Assembly: GCF_021401085.1 (NCBI RefSeq)
Contig: NZ_JACBFP010000003.1
Span: 1 to 64,000, forward strand
Source of the DNA: Chryseobacterium sp. R2A-55
GTDB taxonomy: Bacteria; Bacteroidota; Bacteroidia; Flavobacteriales; Weeksellaceae
Direction: 5' to 3'
DNA: 64,000 bases
In this document: in pieces, positions 44,429-53,562 of the stretch
Position numbering within the stretch: the first letter of the stretch is position 1
Layout: every line of letters begins with the position of its first letter
Position numbers and translations under genes: made by a program
Notes under the pieces: generated by a model
Told to the model about the DNA's origin: nothing
What the model saw: the letters and a program-made list of their open reading frames with translations, nothing else
Databases searched by the model: none

Positions 44429-44728
44429 TTATTTGTTTCTTCTGAGGATGGCATAAACCTCAACAGCGAAACCAGCGATGACCAGCAAAGGTGCGATACG
44501 GATTCTGCGGATAGAGAAAATGCCCTCATTCCAAGAATTTGGGTCATATTTTCCATCTACGGTATTGGCGTCTGCTCCCATCATCAGTAGAAAACCTACC
44601 ACAATCAAAGCCAGTCCGATCAGCATGAATTTGTAATTCTCTTTGCCGAAATAGAAATTATTTTCCGGAGTTTCCGCCTGCTTACTACCGAAACTGTCGG
44701 CATTGAAACTATTATTTTTTTTGCTCAT
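44429..44728 (-). CDS. DUF3098 domain-containing membrane protein
   Basis: This 99-residue protein has a short polar N-terminus, FYFGKENYKFMLIGLALIVV (helix 1), the conserved LLMMGADANTVDGKYDPN, WNEGIFSIRRIRIAPLLVIA (helix 2) and a basic C-terminus. This is the standard form of DUF3098, a Bacteroidetes-specific family usually found between ftsX and uppP, as here. Function unknown; the context suggests a link to envelope growth or division. Confidence 0.9.
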   Translation of the reverse strand: MSKKNNSFNADSFGSKQAETPENNFYFGKENYKFMLIGLALIVVGFLLMMGADANTVDGKYDPNSWNEGIFSIRRIRIAPLLVIAGFAVEVYAILRRNK

Positions 44729-44733
44729 CTATT

Positions 44734-45633
44734 TTAAGAATAATAAAGGTCGTCCACATTTGAACGTAAAAATCGCCAAGTCGCGAAAATAGTGCTAAAC
44801 ACTGTAATCAAGACACCGAGGATGAAAATTCCGATCACGAGGATGATCAGTTGATTATTGTCTTGCGCGAACGGAGTCCCGATCTGGGTGATGAAATAAT
44901 ACCACGCCCCGAAAAGTACCAACAAACCAAGAACTGCACCGATGACGCCAAGAATTGCCGCTTCTTTCACAAAGGGCTTCAAAATAAATCTGCGCTTCGC
45001 TCCCACCAACTGCATCGTTTTGATAATGAATCTTTTAGCATATATTTTCAACCGAATCGAGTTGTTAATTAAAACCACGGCCAAAACCAAAAATAAGATG
45101 GAAAAACCAAAAATCCACTTCAGGATGTTGTTCAAATTATTGTAAACTTCCACCATCAAGGTAGAGTTATTTTTCACATCCACGATTCCCGGTGTGGCTT
45201 TGATTTGCTTGATGGCTTCGTCAATTTTTGCGGGATCGACAAATTCTGGTTTTAGGGCCACCTCCACCGAAGAGGGGAAAATGTTTTCCTCGAAAAGTGC
45301 GCTGGATTCTATCCCCATACTTTTCTTTGCTTCAGCTGCAGCCATTTCTCGCGTGATGTAGGTCGCTCGTTTTACAGGGGTAAGTTTCTGAATTTTCTGG
45401 AAAGTCTCCTGTTCCATTTTCTCGATTTTCAGCGAATCTTTTGCATCATAATTTTCGTCAAAATAGGCGTTCACCACGAGTTGCTCCTTGATATAGTCGG
45501 AATATTTTTGGGCATTGATCAGAATTAAACCCATTAAACCCAATAAAAATAAAACCAACGCAATACTGACTACTACGGTAATGTTGCTGGAACGAAGCCT
45601 TCTTTTGTTAAAATCCTCTACTGATCTAGCCAT
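44734..45633 (-). CDS. ftsX: Cell division protein FtsX (ABC permease-like)
   Basis: This 299-residue protein has one N-terminal helix (ITVVVSIALVLFLLGLMGLI), a periplasmic domain (about 45-165, VEVALKPEFVDPAKIDEAI), then three C-terminal helices with NNSIRLKIYAKRFIIKTMQL and VGAKRRFILKPF, typical of FtsX. With FtsE it controls peptidoglycan hydrolases at the septum. It is the first gene of the run leading to DUF3098, uppP and truB; ftsE is not adjacent. Confidence 0.93.
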   Translation of the reverse strand: MARSVEDFNKRRLRSSNITVVVSIALVLFLLGLMGLILINAQKYSDYIKEQLVVNAYFDENYDAKDSLKIEKMEQETFQKIQKLTPVKRATYITREMAAAEAKKSMGIESSALFEENIFPSSVEVALKPEFVDPAKIDEAIKQIKATPGIVDVKNNSTLMVEVYNNLNNILKWIFGFSILFLVLAVVLINNSIRLKIYAKRFIIKTMQLVGAKRRFILKPFVKEAAILGVIGAVLGLLVLFGAWYYFITQIGTPFAQDNNQLIILVIGIFILGVLITVFSTIFATWRFLRSNVDDLYYS

Positions 45634-45871
45634 TAATAAAAAAATTTCTGCTAAAATAGAAAAAAACTTCCGTAATTTGCCGTGAAATAAAGAATTTCGG
45701 TGTTAAAAAAAACTTAATGAACGGGAAGATGGGAGACGTCCGCATATCGGCAGAAAGGGGAATTGGAAGCCGACAATCGTCTTGATAAGGGATTTATTGA
45801 ACTTTCAATAACCTATTCCACAAAACTCTAAACCAAAACCCACTCCACGGAAATCGCAACTCGCAACATAT

Positions 45872-46642
45872 ATGGTTAAAGCCAAAAAACATCTCGGTCA
45901 ACATTTTTTGACCGATGAAAATATCGCCAGAAAAATTGTAGAAGGACTTAGTTTTGAAGATTACAGGCAAGTCTTGGAAGTAGGTCCCGGAATGGGCGTT
46001 CTCACGAAATACCTTCTGGAAAAAGATGCCGAAACTTTCGTGGCAGAAATCGATCTGGAATCCATTGATTATTTGAAAAAACATTTTCCAAAGCTTCAGG
46101 ATCAGCATTTCATTGGCGATTTCCTGAAGGTGAATATCAATGATGTTTTCGAGGGTCAAATTGCGGTGATCGGCAATTTTCCTTATAATATTTCATCGCA
46201 GATTTTATTTAAAATCATCGACCATTACGAACAAATCCCAGAAATGGTGGGAATGTTCCAGAAAGAAGTTGCCGAAAGAACTGCCGCAGTTCCACGAACC
46301 AAGGATTACGGAATTTTATCTGTTTTGGTTCAGGCGCTGTATGATGTGAAATACCTTTTCACGGTTCACGAAAACGTGTTCAATCCGCCGCCAAAAGTGA
46401 AATCGGGAGTCATTAAACTCACCAGAAATCCGAAAACCGGACTATCCGGAAACGAAGTGCTCTTCAAACAAATCGTAAAAGCAGGATTCAACCAAAGAAG
46501 AAAAAAGCTATCGAACGCATTGAAAGTACTGATGATTCCAGAAAATCTGAAAACCCATCCGTTCATGGACAAACGTGCAGAGGAACTCTCGGTGGAAGAT
46601 TTCATTGCGTTTACCAATCTTTGGCAGGCAAATCCTAAATAA
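45872..46642 (+). CDS. rsmA: 16S rRNA dimethyladenosine transferase RsmA (KsgA)
   Basis: The 256 residues begin VKAKKHLGQHFLTDENIARK, with motif I VLEVGPGMGVLTKYL, FVAEIDLESIDYL, motif IV GNFPYNISSQILFKI and the C-terminal KAGFNQRRKKLSNAL. It dimethylates two adenines in the 3' hairpin of 16S rRNA during small-subunit assembly. Single gene, convergent with the giant T9SS protein across a shared terminator. Confidence 0.97.
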   Translation: MVKAKKHLGQHFLTDENIARKIVEGLSFEDYRQVLEVGPGMGVLTKYLLEKDAETFVAEIDLESIDYLKKHFPKLQDQHFIGDFLKVNINDVFEGQIAVIGNFPYNISSQILFKIIDHYEQIPEMVGMFQKEVAERTAAVPRTKDYGILSVLVQALYDVKYLFTVHENVFNPPPKVKSGVIKLTRNPKTGLSGNEVLFKQIVKAGFNQRRKKLSNALKVLMIPENLKTHPFMDKRAEELSVEDFIAFTNLWQANPK

Positions 46643-46677
46643 AAAAATGGCATCCGAATTTGAGATGCCATTTTTTT
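46641..46677. terminator. Bidirectional terminator between rsmA and the T9SS type B protein
   Basis: AAAAAAATGGCATC (46641-46654) and GATGCCATTTTTTT (46664-46677) form a perfect stem with A and T tails on both sides, serving both convergent genes. Confidence 0.9.
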
Positions 46678-46680
46678 GTT

Positions 46681-49600
46681 TTAATGAGTTTTAAGCATGA
46701 TCCATCCCGTTTTGGTATGTTTCTCCTTGGTAATTGGATCATCCCAACTTACCACGTACCAGTAACTCGCAGATGGAAGCGTTTTTCCCATCTGTTTTCC
46801 GTCCCAATAAGTTCTGTTCGTATCTGCACGGAAAACCTCTACTCCATAACGATCATAGATCACTGCCTGAAATTCTTGATATACGCTGATTCCACCAAAA
46901 TCGATTCGGTCATTGATCCCGTCATCATTCGGAGTAATGACGTTGCTTAGTTTAAAGGTAAAATATTCTGCCGAATTCAAACAAGTGGTATTTTTTACCC
47001 GAACCGCAATCTGATAATTCACGTTACTGTTTACACCCACAAACACATTGGAACTTTGCCAAGTAAAGCCTCCATTAATAGAGTATTCCAGCGGATACTC
47101 CATCGCATTGTCCGCTATGATGGTTAGATTATTATTCTCGTAAAGTACTTTCACCAATGTTGGCGGAGTCCCGGGAACCACTTTTGCAGTAAACGAGGCT
47201 GAACAAACGGTATTGTTAATAGTCACCGTATAGTCTCCTACGGCAGTAGCAGTGATGGTTTGGGAGGTCTGTCCATTACTCCAAAGATAAGTATAGCCTG
47301 GTCCGGACCCCGCGTCAAGCACAATGGAACCTCCTGCACAAATTGGTCCACCTTCCACATCGGAAGTTATTTTTGGCAACACGGTAATCGTAATTTGAGT
47401 AGGAACAGATGCACAACCGTTTGCTCCGGTTCCGGTTACCGTATAAGTTGTGGTAGTGGTAGGACTCACCGTAATTGAACTGGTGGTTTGGTTTCCACCT
47501 GCCCACAAATAAGTTTGAGCTCCTGCTGCAGTGATGGTCACAGATTCACCTTCGCAGATTTTAATTCGTGGTGCAGAAACATTCACTGTCGGTTTCACTT
47601 TATTTTCGGTGACTGTTACCGATTTGCTTCCCGCACAATTAATTCCATTAATGGTCAAAGTATAAGTTCCTGCCGCGCTGACTACCGGATTCAAAGTATT
47701 TGCCCCGGAAACAATTACCCCTCCATTCGTAGCTATCCATTGGAAGGTATCTCCCGGTTGATATTGGGAAGAACTTCCATCCAGCGTAATTTGACTGTTG
47801 GTACAGGTAATTACTTGTGGTGCGGCAATCTGAACAACGATCGGTGGAGTTTTTACCACCGTTACCGTTTTCGAAAACTGGCAACCTCCCGGCAATGTTA
47901 CGGTCACTGTATAATTTCCCGGAGCCGTAACTACAATTGAACTGGATGTTGCGCCCGTATTCCAAACATTTCCTGTCGCGGAACTTGAAGTCAGCGTGGT
48001 AGAATATCCATTACAAAAGCTCAACTGACCGGAAATCTGAATATTGGGGTCGGCAACTTTTACAATATTAATGGAAGCCGGAACTGAATCGCAGAAGGCT
48101 CCAACAGTTTTCAAAGTATAGGTTCCTGCGGCGGAAACGGTGATGCTTGGAGTGGTTTCGCCGGTTGACCAGAGGTTTCCTGAAGCAACATTCGAGGTTA
48201 ATGTCACAGTAGTGTCTCCGCAAATCTGCAAACTAGAAGCAGTAATCACCGGAGTTGCCGGAATCAGATTTACGTTGAGTTGCAGATCCGAAACTTTATA
48301 ACAAAGTCCGCTGGTTACCCTCACGTAAATTTTCTTAGTCGTAGATGAATACGTGTTAGGATTCGGGATAAAGTTGGTATTTCCCGCATCTGCATCAGAC
48401 TGCAGTTCATAATACCTAAAATTTACTCCCGGTGTGGTGCTGATCTCTGGTTGCGCATTTGTTAATTTAAACACAGCGGAACCGGTTGCCGAACATTCGC
48501 TTAATGAGGAACTGTTCGCCATCGGATACATTCCACCGGTTATTTTCACCTGAGCCGTTCCGGGACAGGTGTTTCCCGGAACACTTGCAATAACTTTGTA
48601 CGTTCCTAATTCCGTTGCGACATACGTAGAAGAAGTTGCCCCCGGAATAAGGATATTATTCAGATACCATTGGAAAGCAGTTCCGATATTGGTTTGTGCC
48701 ACCAATGTTTGCGGCGTATTGCTACACATGACCGTAGGCGGTGCAATGGAAGCGGTGACCTGTGGAACCTGAGCGACCGTAACGGACTTGGTAAAGACAC
48801 ATGCAGTTCCTAAAGTTGCCGTAACGGTATAAGTTCCCGGAGTTGTCACCGTGATTGATGGCGTTGTTTCACCGGTACTCCAAACGATTCCTGTCGCTAA
48901 ACTGGAGGTAAGCGTGGTAGAAGAACCACTGCACATATTAAGATTTCCTGTGATTTTAAGATTTGGATCGGCAACTTTGGTAATGACAATAGACGCTGAA
49001 GCAGATTCACACAGAGAATTGACTGTTTTCAGGGAATAAGTACCAGCTGTGGTGACGGTGATGCTTTGTGTGGTGGCGCCATTGGACCAAACATTTCCCG
49101 TTGGATTGCTTGACGTCAAAGTCACTGTAGTATTTCCACAAATTTCCGTATTCGATGCTGTAATTACCGGAGTATTGGGAATTATTCCTACATTTAACTG
49201 AAGTTCGGCTATCCTGTAGCAGCTGCCAGTGCTTACCCTCACGTAGATTTTCTTCGTGGCACTATTGTAAGCAGTTGGATTTGGAATAAAGTTTCCATTT
49301 CCGGCATCCGCATCCGGTTGGAATTCATAATACTGGAAGACTGCACCGGCGGTGGTGCTCAAAGATGATTCTGAATCTTTCAGATTAAATGTGTAAGTAC
49401 TTGAGCTAGAACATTTGTTCTGTATCGCATTTGACACCACCGGAAAAGTTCCTCCAATAATGGTTACCTGCGCAGTTGCACTACAGTTGTTTCCTGGGAG
49501 GCTCACCAAGACTTTATAGGTTCCGGGCTGTGTGGCCACATACGAATTTGCGGTCGCGCCAGGAATGACATTTCCGTTAAAATACCAAACGAAATGGGTT

Positions 49601-51519
49601 CCAATATTTGTTTGTGCCACCAGCGCTTGCGGGATATTGTTGCACATCGGAACCGGCGCTGGAATAAAGGCGGTCACCTGAGGAGACTCAGTAACGACCA
49701 CCGATTTATTAAACGAGCAACCAACTGCTGGTGTTACGGTTACCGTGTAAGTTCCGGGCGTCGTCACTGTGATGCTTTGCGTGGTTTCACCCGTATTCCA
49801 AACATTTCCTGCAGCTTCACTGGAAGTGAGCGTGGTGGAAGAACCGGTGCAGAAATATAAATTTCCTGTGATTTGCAGATTTGGATCGGCAATTTTGGTA
49901 ATGTTGACAGAAGCTACCGTTGAAGAACAAAATCCATTCACCACTTTTACGGTATAAGTTCCGGCTGCTGTTACTGTGATGCTCTGTGTGGTTTCACCTG
50001 TGGACCAAAGATTTCCTGTGGGCACACTGGAAGTAAGTGTGATGGAACCGTTTCCACAAATCTGTGTTAAGGGTGCATTAATAGTAGGGTTCGCTGGCTG
50101 CAAACCTGCATTCAATTGAAGTTCAGCAACCCGGTGACATGCGCCATTCGAGACCCGAACATATATTTTCTTGGTTCCTGAAGTGTAATTGGTAGGATTT
50201 GGAATAAAGTTCAAATTTCCAGCTTCAGCATCGGGTTGGTTTACATAATAGGTAAAGGTGAGACCCGGAGAAGTACTGATGTCAGGTTCGGCAGTTTTTA
50301 AATTAAATACTGCGGTATTCAATGGCCCGCATGAAGTTAATGACGCATTTTGGACCACAGGATAAGGTTTCGCAAGAATTTCTACGGTGGCAGTTCCGGG
50401 GCAATTATTTCCGGGTAGAAAAACTTCCACCTTATAGATTCCCGGCTGCGTTGCCACGTAAGAATTGCTGGTTGCTCCCGGAATCAGATTACCGTTGAAA
50501 TACCAATAAAAAGTAGCACTGGGGGCTGCAACCTGCGCCACCAAAGTTTGTGGTGTATTTCCGCACATATTGATCTGTCCCGGCAATGTGACACCGGCTC
50601 CATCTTGAACCTGAACACCAATATTAAATGAACCCGCTTCCAAAAAAACCGCAGAATCGTACTGCCTGTCAATTGCATCGGCAAGTACCATTTTAAAATG
50701 GTAAGTCTGACCTGGAATCACATTGGCCACTGCTTTCAGAGGTATAGTTCTTCCGTTGTAATTGGTTTCAATATTAGACATATTAAGCCCGCCAAAGTAC
50801 TGAGCATTTAGAGGCCCACAGGAAAAATTAGAAGGAATAATATTGGTCACACTTACTGGTCCGGCTCCTCCCGGTAAAACTGCCATATTGGTATAAGTAG
50901 GATCACCGGCCTTTTTCAGGAGCAATGCAAAACCATCAGTAAAACCAGAACATGGAAATGAATTGTTCCATGAATATTCCTCGGAGGCAAACAAATAATT
51001 AAAAGAGATTTGGGTGGATTGCGGCACAAAATCAAATTCCACCGAGGTAGCATCAAAATAGGTTGCACCCCCACCCATTGCTTGCGATAGATCAAAATCG
51101 CCACCTGTTCCAATATTGTCACTTAAAGTACTTGCTATAAAAGAATTGCCGGCATTTCGTGCAAATCCAGTGGCAAGCACGATCCCTTTGCTGAAAGGGA
51201 AATTGGTACTTCCCTTACTGAAGAACCCCCATGAACGATTAGCATTACTGGCTGCCAAATTTGGAGAAACCGTTACGTTGGAAACATTTGCAGCGACACA
51301 GGTTCCGCCACCGGAAATCAAAACATCCTTGATCAACTGAGAAATCGAATAGGCAGATTCCGGATTCGCTGCCGCATTCACATCGATGAAAGCGCCGGCT
51401 CTGTGCGTAGCTACTGTGGCACTTTCCCGTTCAGGTTTTCTGTGGGTGGTTTGTGCATCGAAATTGCTGAAAATTGAAATAACAGAAAAAGCTAAAAATA
51501 AATAAAAAGTTTTTTTCAT
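46681..51519 (-). CDS. Large T9SS type B-sorted surface protein (gliding-motility-associated C-terminal domain)
   Basis: I start at ATG 51519 (MKKTFYLFLAFSVISIFSNF), a clean signal peptide; the longer frame is not. The 1612-residue protein has a choice-of-anchor L domain (about 60-310: FSKGIVLATGFARNAGNSF, FNYLFASEEYSWNNSFPCSG). Three tandem units of about 304 residues follow, each with Ig-like pieces (WSTGETTQSITVTAAGTYTV) and an IYVRVSNG-type segment. More PKD/Ig-like repeats precede the C-terminus NVITPNDDGINDRIDFGG ... YDRYGVEVFR, a type B sorting domain. It is secreted by the type IX system and probably an adhesin-like surface protein. Confidence 0.92.
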   Translation of the reverse strand: MKKTFYLFLAFSVISIFSNFDAQTTHRKPERESATVATHRAGAFIDVNAAANPESAYSISQLIKDVLISGGGTCVAANVSNVTVSPNLAASNANRSWGFFSKGSTNFPFSKGIVLATGFARNAGNSFIASTLSDNIGTGGDFDLSQAMGGGATYFDATSVEFDFVPQSTQISFNYLFASEEYSWNNSFPCSGFTDGFALLLKKAGDPTYTNMAVLPGGAGPVSVTNIIPSNFSCGPLNAQYFGGLNMSNIETNYNGRTIPLKAVANVIPGQTYHFKMVLADAIDRQYDSAVFLEAGSFNIGVQVQDGAGVTLPGQINMCGNTPQTLVAQVAAPSATFYWYFNGNLIPGATSNSYVATQPGIYKVEVFLPGNNCPGTATVEILAKPYPVVQNASLTSCGPLNTAVFNLKTAEPDISTSPGLTFTYYVNQPDAEAGNLNFIPNPTNYTSGTKKIYVRVSNGACHRVAELQLNAGLQPANPTINAPLTQICGNGSITLTSSVPTGNLWSTGETTQSITVTAAGTYTVKVVNGFCSSTVASVNITKIADPNLQITGNLYFCTGSSTTLTSSEAAGNVWNTGETTQSITVTTPGTYTVTVTPAVGCSFNKSVVVTESPQVTAFIPAPVPMCNNIPQALVAQTNIGTHFVWYFNGNVIPGATANSYVATQPGTYKVLVSLPGNNCSATAQVTIIGGTFPVVSNAIQNKCSSSSTYTFNLKDSESSLSTTAGAVFQYYEFQPDADAGNGNFIPNPTAYNSATKKIYVRVSTGSCYRIAELQLNVGIIPNTPVITASNTEICGNTTVTLTSSNPTGNVWSNGATTQSITVTTAGTYSLKTVNSLCESASASIVITKVADPNLKITGNLNMCSGSSTTLTSSLATGIVWSTGETTPSITVTTPGTYTVTATLGTACVFTKSVTVAQVPQVTASIAPPTVMCSNTPQTLVAQTNIGTAFQWYLNNILIPGATSSTYVATELGTYKVIASVPGNTCPGTAQVKITGGMYPMANSSSLSECSATGSAVFKLTNAQPEISTTPGVNFRYYELQSDADAGNTNFIPNPNTYSSTTKKIYVRVTSGLCYKVSDLQLNVNLIPATPVITASSLQICGDTTVTLTSNVASGNLWSTGETTPSITVSAAGTYTLKTVGAFCDSVPASINIVKVADPNIQISGQLSFCNGYSTTLTSSSATGNVWNTGATSSSIVVTAPGNYTVTVTLPGGCQFSKTVTVVKTPPIVVQIAAPQVITCTNSQITLDGSSSQYQPGDTFQWIATNGGVIVSGANTLNPVVSAAGTYTLTINGINCAGSKSVTVTENKVKPTVNVSAPRIKICEGESVTITAAGAQTYLWAGGNQTTSSITVSPTTTTTYTVTGTGANGCASVPTQITITVLPKITSDVEGGPICAGGSIVLDAGSGPGYTYLWSNGQTSQTITATAVGDYTVTINNTVCSASFTAKVVPGTPPTLVKVLYENNNLTIIADNAMEYPLEYSINGGFTWQSSNVFVGVNSNVNYQIAVRVKNTTCLNSAEYFTFKLSNVITPNDDGINDRIDFGGISVYQEFQAVIYDRYGVEVFRADTNRTYWDGKQMGKTLPSASYWYVVSWDDPITKEKHTKTGWIMLKTH

Positions 51520-51654
51520 GGTCCTGAAATGTGTGTCAAAGATAACAATAGATATGTTAATTTTCAGTGATTTACAGGGATTATTGAGCGACAACACAAA
51601 AAAGACCACTGACCCCAATGAAATCCGCAAAAATTGAAATCTATGACCAAATAA

Positions 51655-52452
51655 TTAAAAATCACCTGAAACACCCAGACCAAAAAGTGCAAAGTCATAT
51701 CTGGAAGGATCTTCTGCGTGGAAAACCCTTAATACCGAGTCCATTTCAACCACTGTTTTCCAGTCATTTTGTTTTCTTTGAATCAAGCCTAATTTCCGGG
51801 AAATATTTCCAGTGTGAACATCCAGCGGAACAGATAAAAATCTTTGATCAATATTTTCCCAAACTCCGAAATCCACTCCTTTATTGTCTTTTCGCACCAT
51901 CCAACGGAGCAACATCATCAATCGTTTGGCTGAAGAATTTTTGTAGGGGGAACTCACGTGTTTTTGGCTTCTGTGTTCCTTGCTGCCCAGAAACTTATTT
52001 CTGAACCTTTCCAGGGAATGATAGAAATCCGCTTCGCCTTGATGAACTAAGAAAAGTGTTTCCAGACTTTCATTTTCGGAATAAACTCTCTTTAGGTTTA
52101 AAATAAATTCAATGAAATCTTCTCCATTAAAAGTCCGGTGAATACTTTTATTTTCAAAGGTTTTCAGCTCCGTCGCAGATACATTCCTTACAAAATCAAA
52201 TGGTGAATCCTCCATGAAATGCATCATTTTCTCAGCATCGGTGATGATAGATTTTCGGTTTCCCCAGGAAATGGTGGCCGTAAGAAAACCTGCAATTTCG
52301 ATATCCTGTTTTAAGGAAAACCGGTGCGGAATCTGAATGGGATCATTTTCGATAAACTTGGGATTATTATAGAAATCCGCTTTCTCGTCCAGGAAATCCT
52401 TTAGGTCCGATAAGAAATTCGGCAATTGAAATTCGGATTTTTTCATCTTCAT
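51655..52452 (-). CDS. TIGR02757 family protein (DUF2400)
   Basis: This 265-residue protein contains FLDEKADFYNNPKFIENDPI, QDIEIAGFLTATISWGNRKS, SSAKRLMMLLRWMVRKDNKG, VPLDVHTGNISRKLGL and DPSRYDFALFGLGV. These are the conserved blocks of the DUF2400/TIGR02757 family, which resembles a helix-hairpin-helix DNA glycosylase fold. Function untested. It follows the ribonuclease Z gene by 11 bases and is probably cotranscribed. Confidence 0.88.
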   Translation of the reverse strand: MKMKKSEFQLPNFLSDLKDFLDEKADFYNNPKFIENDPIQIPHRFSLKQDIEIAGFLTATISWGNRKSIITDAEKMMHFMEDSPFDFVRNVSATELKTFENKSIHRTFNGEDFIEFILNLKRVYSENESLETLFLVHQGEADFYHSLERFRNKFLGSKEHRSQKHVSSPYKNSSAKRLMMLLRWMVRKDNKGVDFGVWENIDQRFLSVPLDVHTGNISRKLGLIQRKQNDWKTVVEMDSVLRVFHAEDPSRYDFALFGLGVSGDF

Positions 52453-52463
52453 GTAAATCCAAA

Positions 52464-53384
52464 TTAAACACCAATCTTTACCGGTTCCAGCGCTTTCGGT
52501 AAAAAAGTATTTGCAAAAATTTCCCGGGCTTCATCGGTAAACACAGACAAATCTCCATATCTGTTGGAAAAATGACCGAGGATGAGTTTGCCAACCTGTG
52601 CTTTTTTGGCAATTCGGGCAGCTTCCAATGCGGTGGTATGACCGGTATAGTCTGCCATTTCTTTGAGCTCGTGAAGAAAGGTAGCTTCATGATAAAGCAC
52701 ATCTACATGCTCAATCATCGGAACAATCTTCTCTGAGTATCTTGTGTCACTGCAGAAAGCATAGGAAACCGATTTGGAGGGAGGGCTGGTTAAAATCTCA
52801 TTTTTCAACACATACCCATCACTCAAAACGAAGTCTTTTCCCAACTTTAGATTGTGGTAATCGCAGGTTTCAATTTCTGGATACTTTGCAATCTCCGCCA
52901 TGTTCAGATGCCTTTCCTTTGGTTTTTCCCGGAAAAGATAACCATTGCAATAAATCCTATGACTCAGCGGAATGGTGAAAACTTCCACCTTACTGTCCTC
53001 AAAAATTTTCTCCGGAGTCTTGCTTTCCAGTTCGTGATAAACGATTTCAAAACCGCGGTGCGTCTCGGTGATTCTGAAAATTGTTTCCAGCATTTCCCGG
53101 ATTCCTTTCGGCCCGTAAATATGCAGCGGCATTTCTCTGCCCAATAGCCGGAAACTGGCCACCAAACCCGGCAAACCAAAACAATGGTCGCCATGAAGGT
53201 GCGAAATAAAAATATGATTGATCTTAGAGAATCTGGCTTTTGCTTTCCGGAGTTGCACCTGGGTTCCCTCTCCGCAATCGATCAGAAAATGCCTTTCTTC
53301 CATATCGAGTAATTGTGCGGTAGGAGACGAATTCACGGTGGGAATCGCCGAATTAAAACCGAGAATAGTGAGGTAAGTGCTCAA
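52464..53384 (-). CDS. rnz: Ribonuclease Z
   Basis: This 306-residue metallo-beta-lactamase-fold protein has FLIDCGEGTQVQLRKA, the HxHxDH motif FISHLHGDHCFGLPGL, CSDTRYSEK, the exosite-type insert and GHFSNRYGD. It cleaves the 3' trailer of tRNA precursors, which matters here because the tRNA-Ala in this window lacks an encoded CCA. It is followed by the DUF2400-like gene. Confidence 0.95.
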   Translation of the reverse strand: MSTYLTILGFNSAIPTVNSSPTAQLLDMEERHFLIDCGEGTQVQLRKAKARFSKINHIFISHLHGDHCFGLPGLVASFRLLGREMPLHIYGPKGIREMLETIFRITETHRGFEIVYHELESKTPEKIFEDSKVEVFTIPLSHRIYCNGYLFREKPKERHLNMAEIAKYPEIETCDYHNLKLGKDFVLSDGYVLKNEILTSPPSKSVSYAFCSDTRYSEKIVPMIEHVDVLYHEATFLHELKEMADYTGHTTALEAARIAKKAQVGKLILGHFSNRYGDLSVFTDEAREIFANTFLPKALEPVKIGV

Positions 53385-53562
53385 AATAATGGAGGATTGA
53401 TTCCCAATTTTCGGGATTAAAATTTAATAATGACGTCAGAAAAAGTTTTTTTTAAAACCGCAAAATTAAGGAATAAAAGCATTAGAATGAATAGATATTC
53501 AGTATTTTAGTTTTCCAAACAACATTCTGAATGTCTGCAAACCGGCTCTCGGCCTCTTCCCA

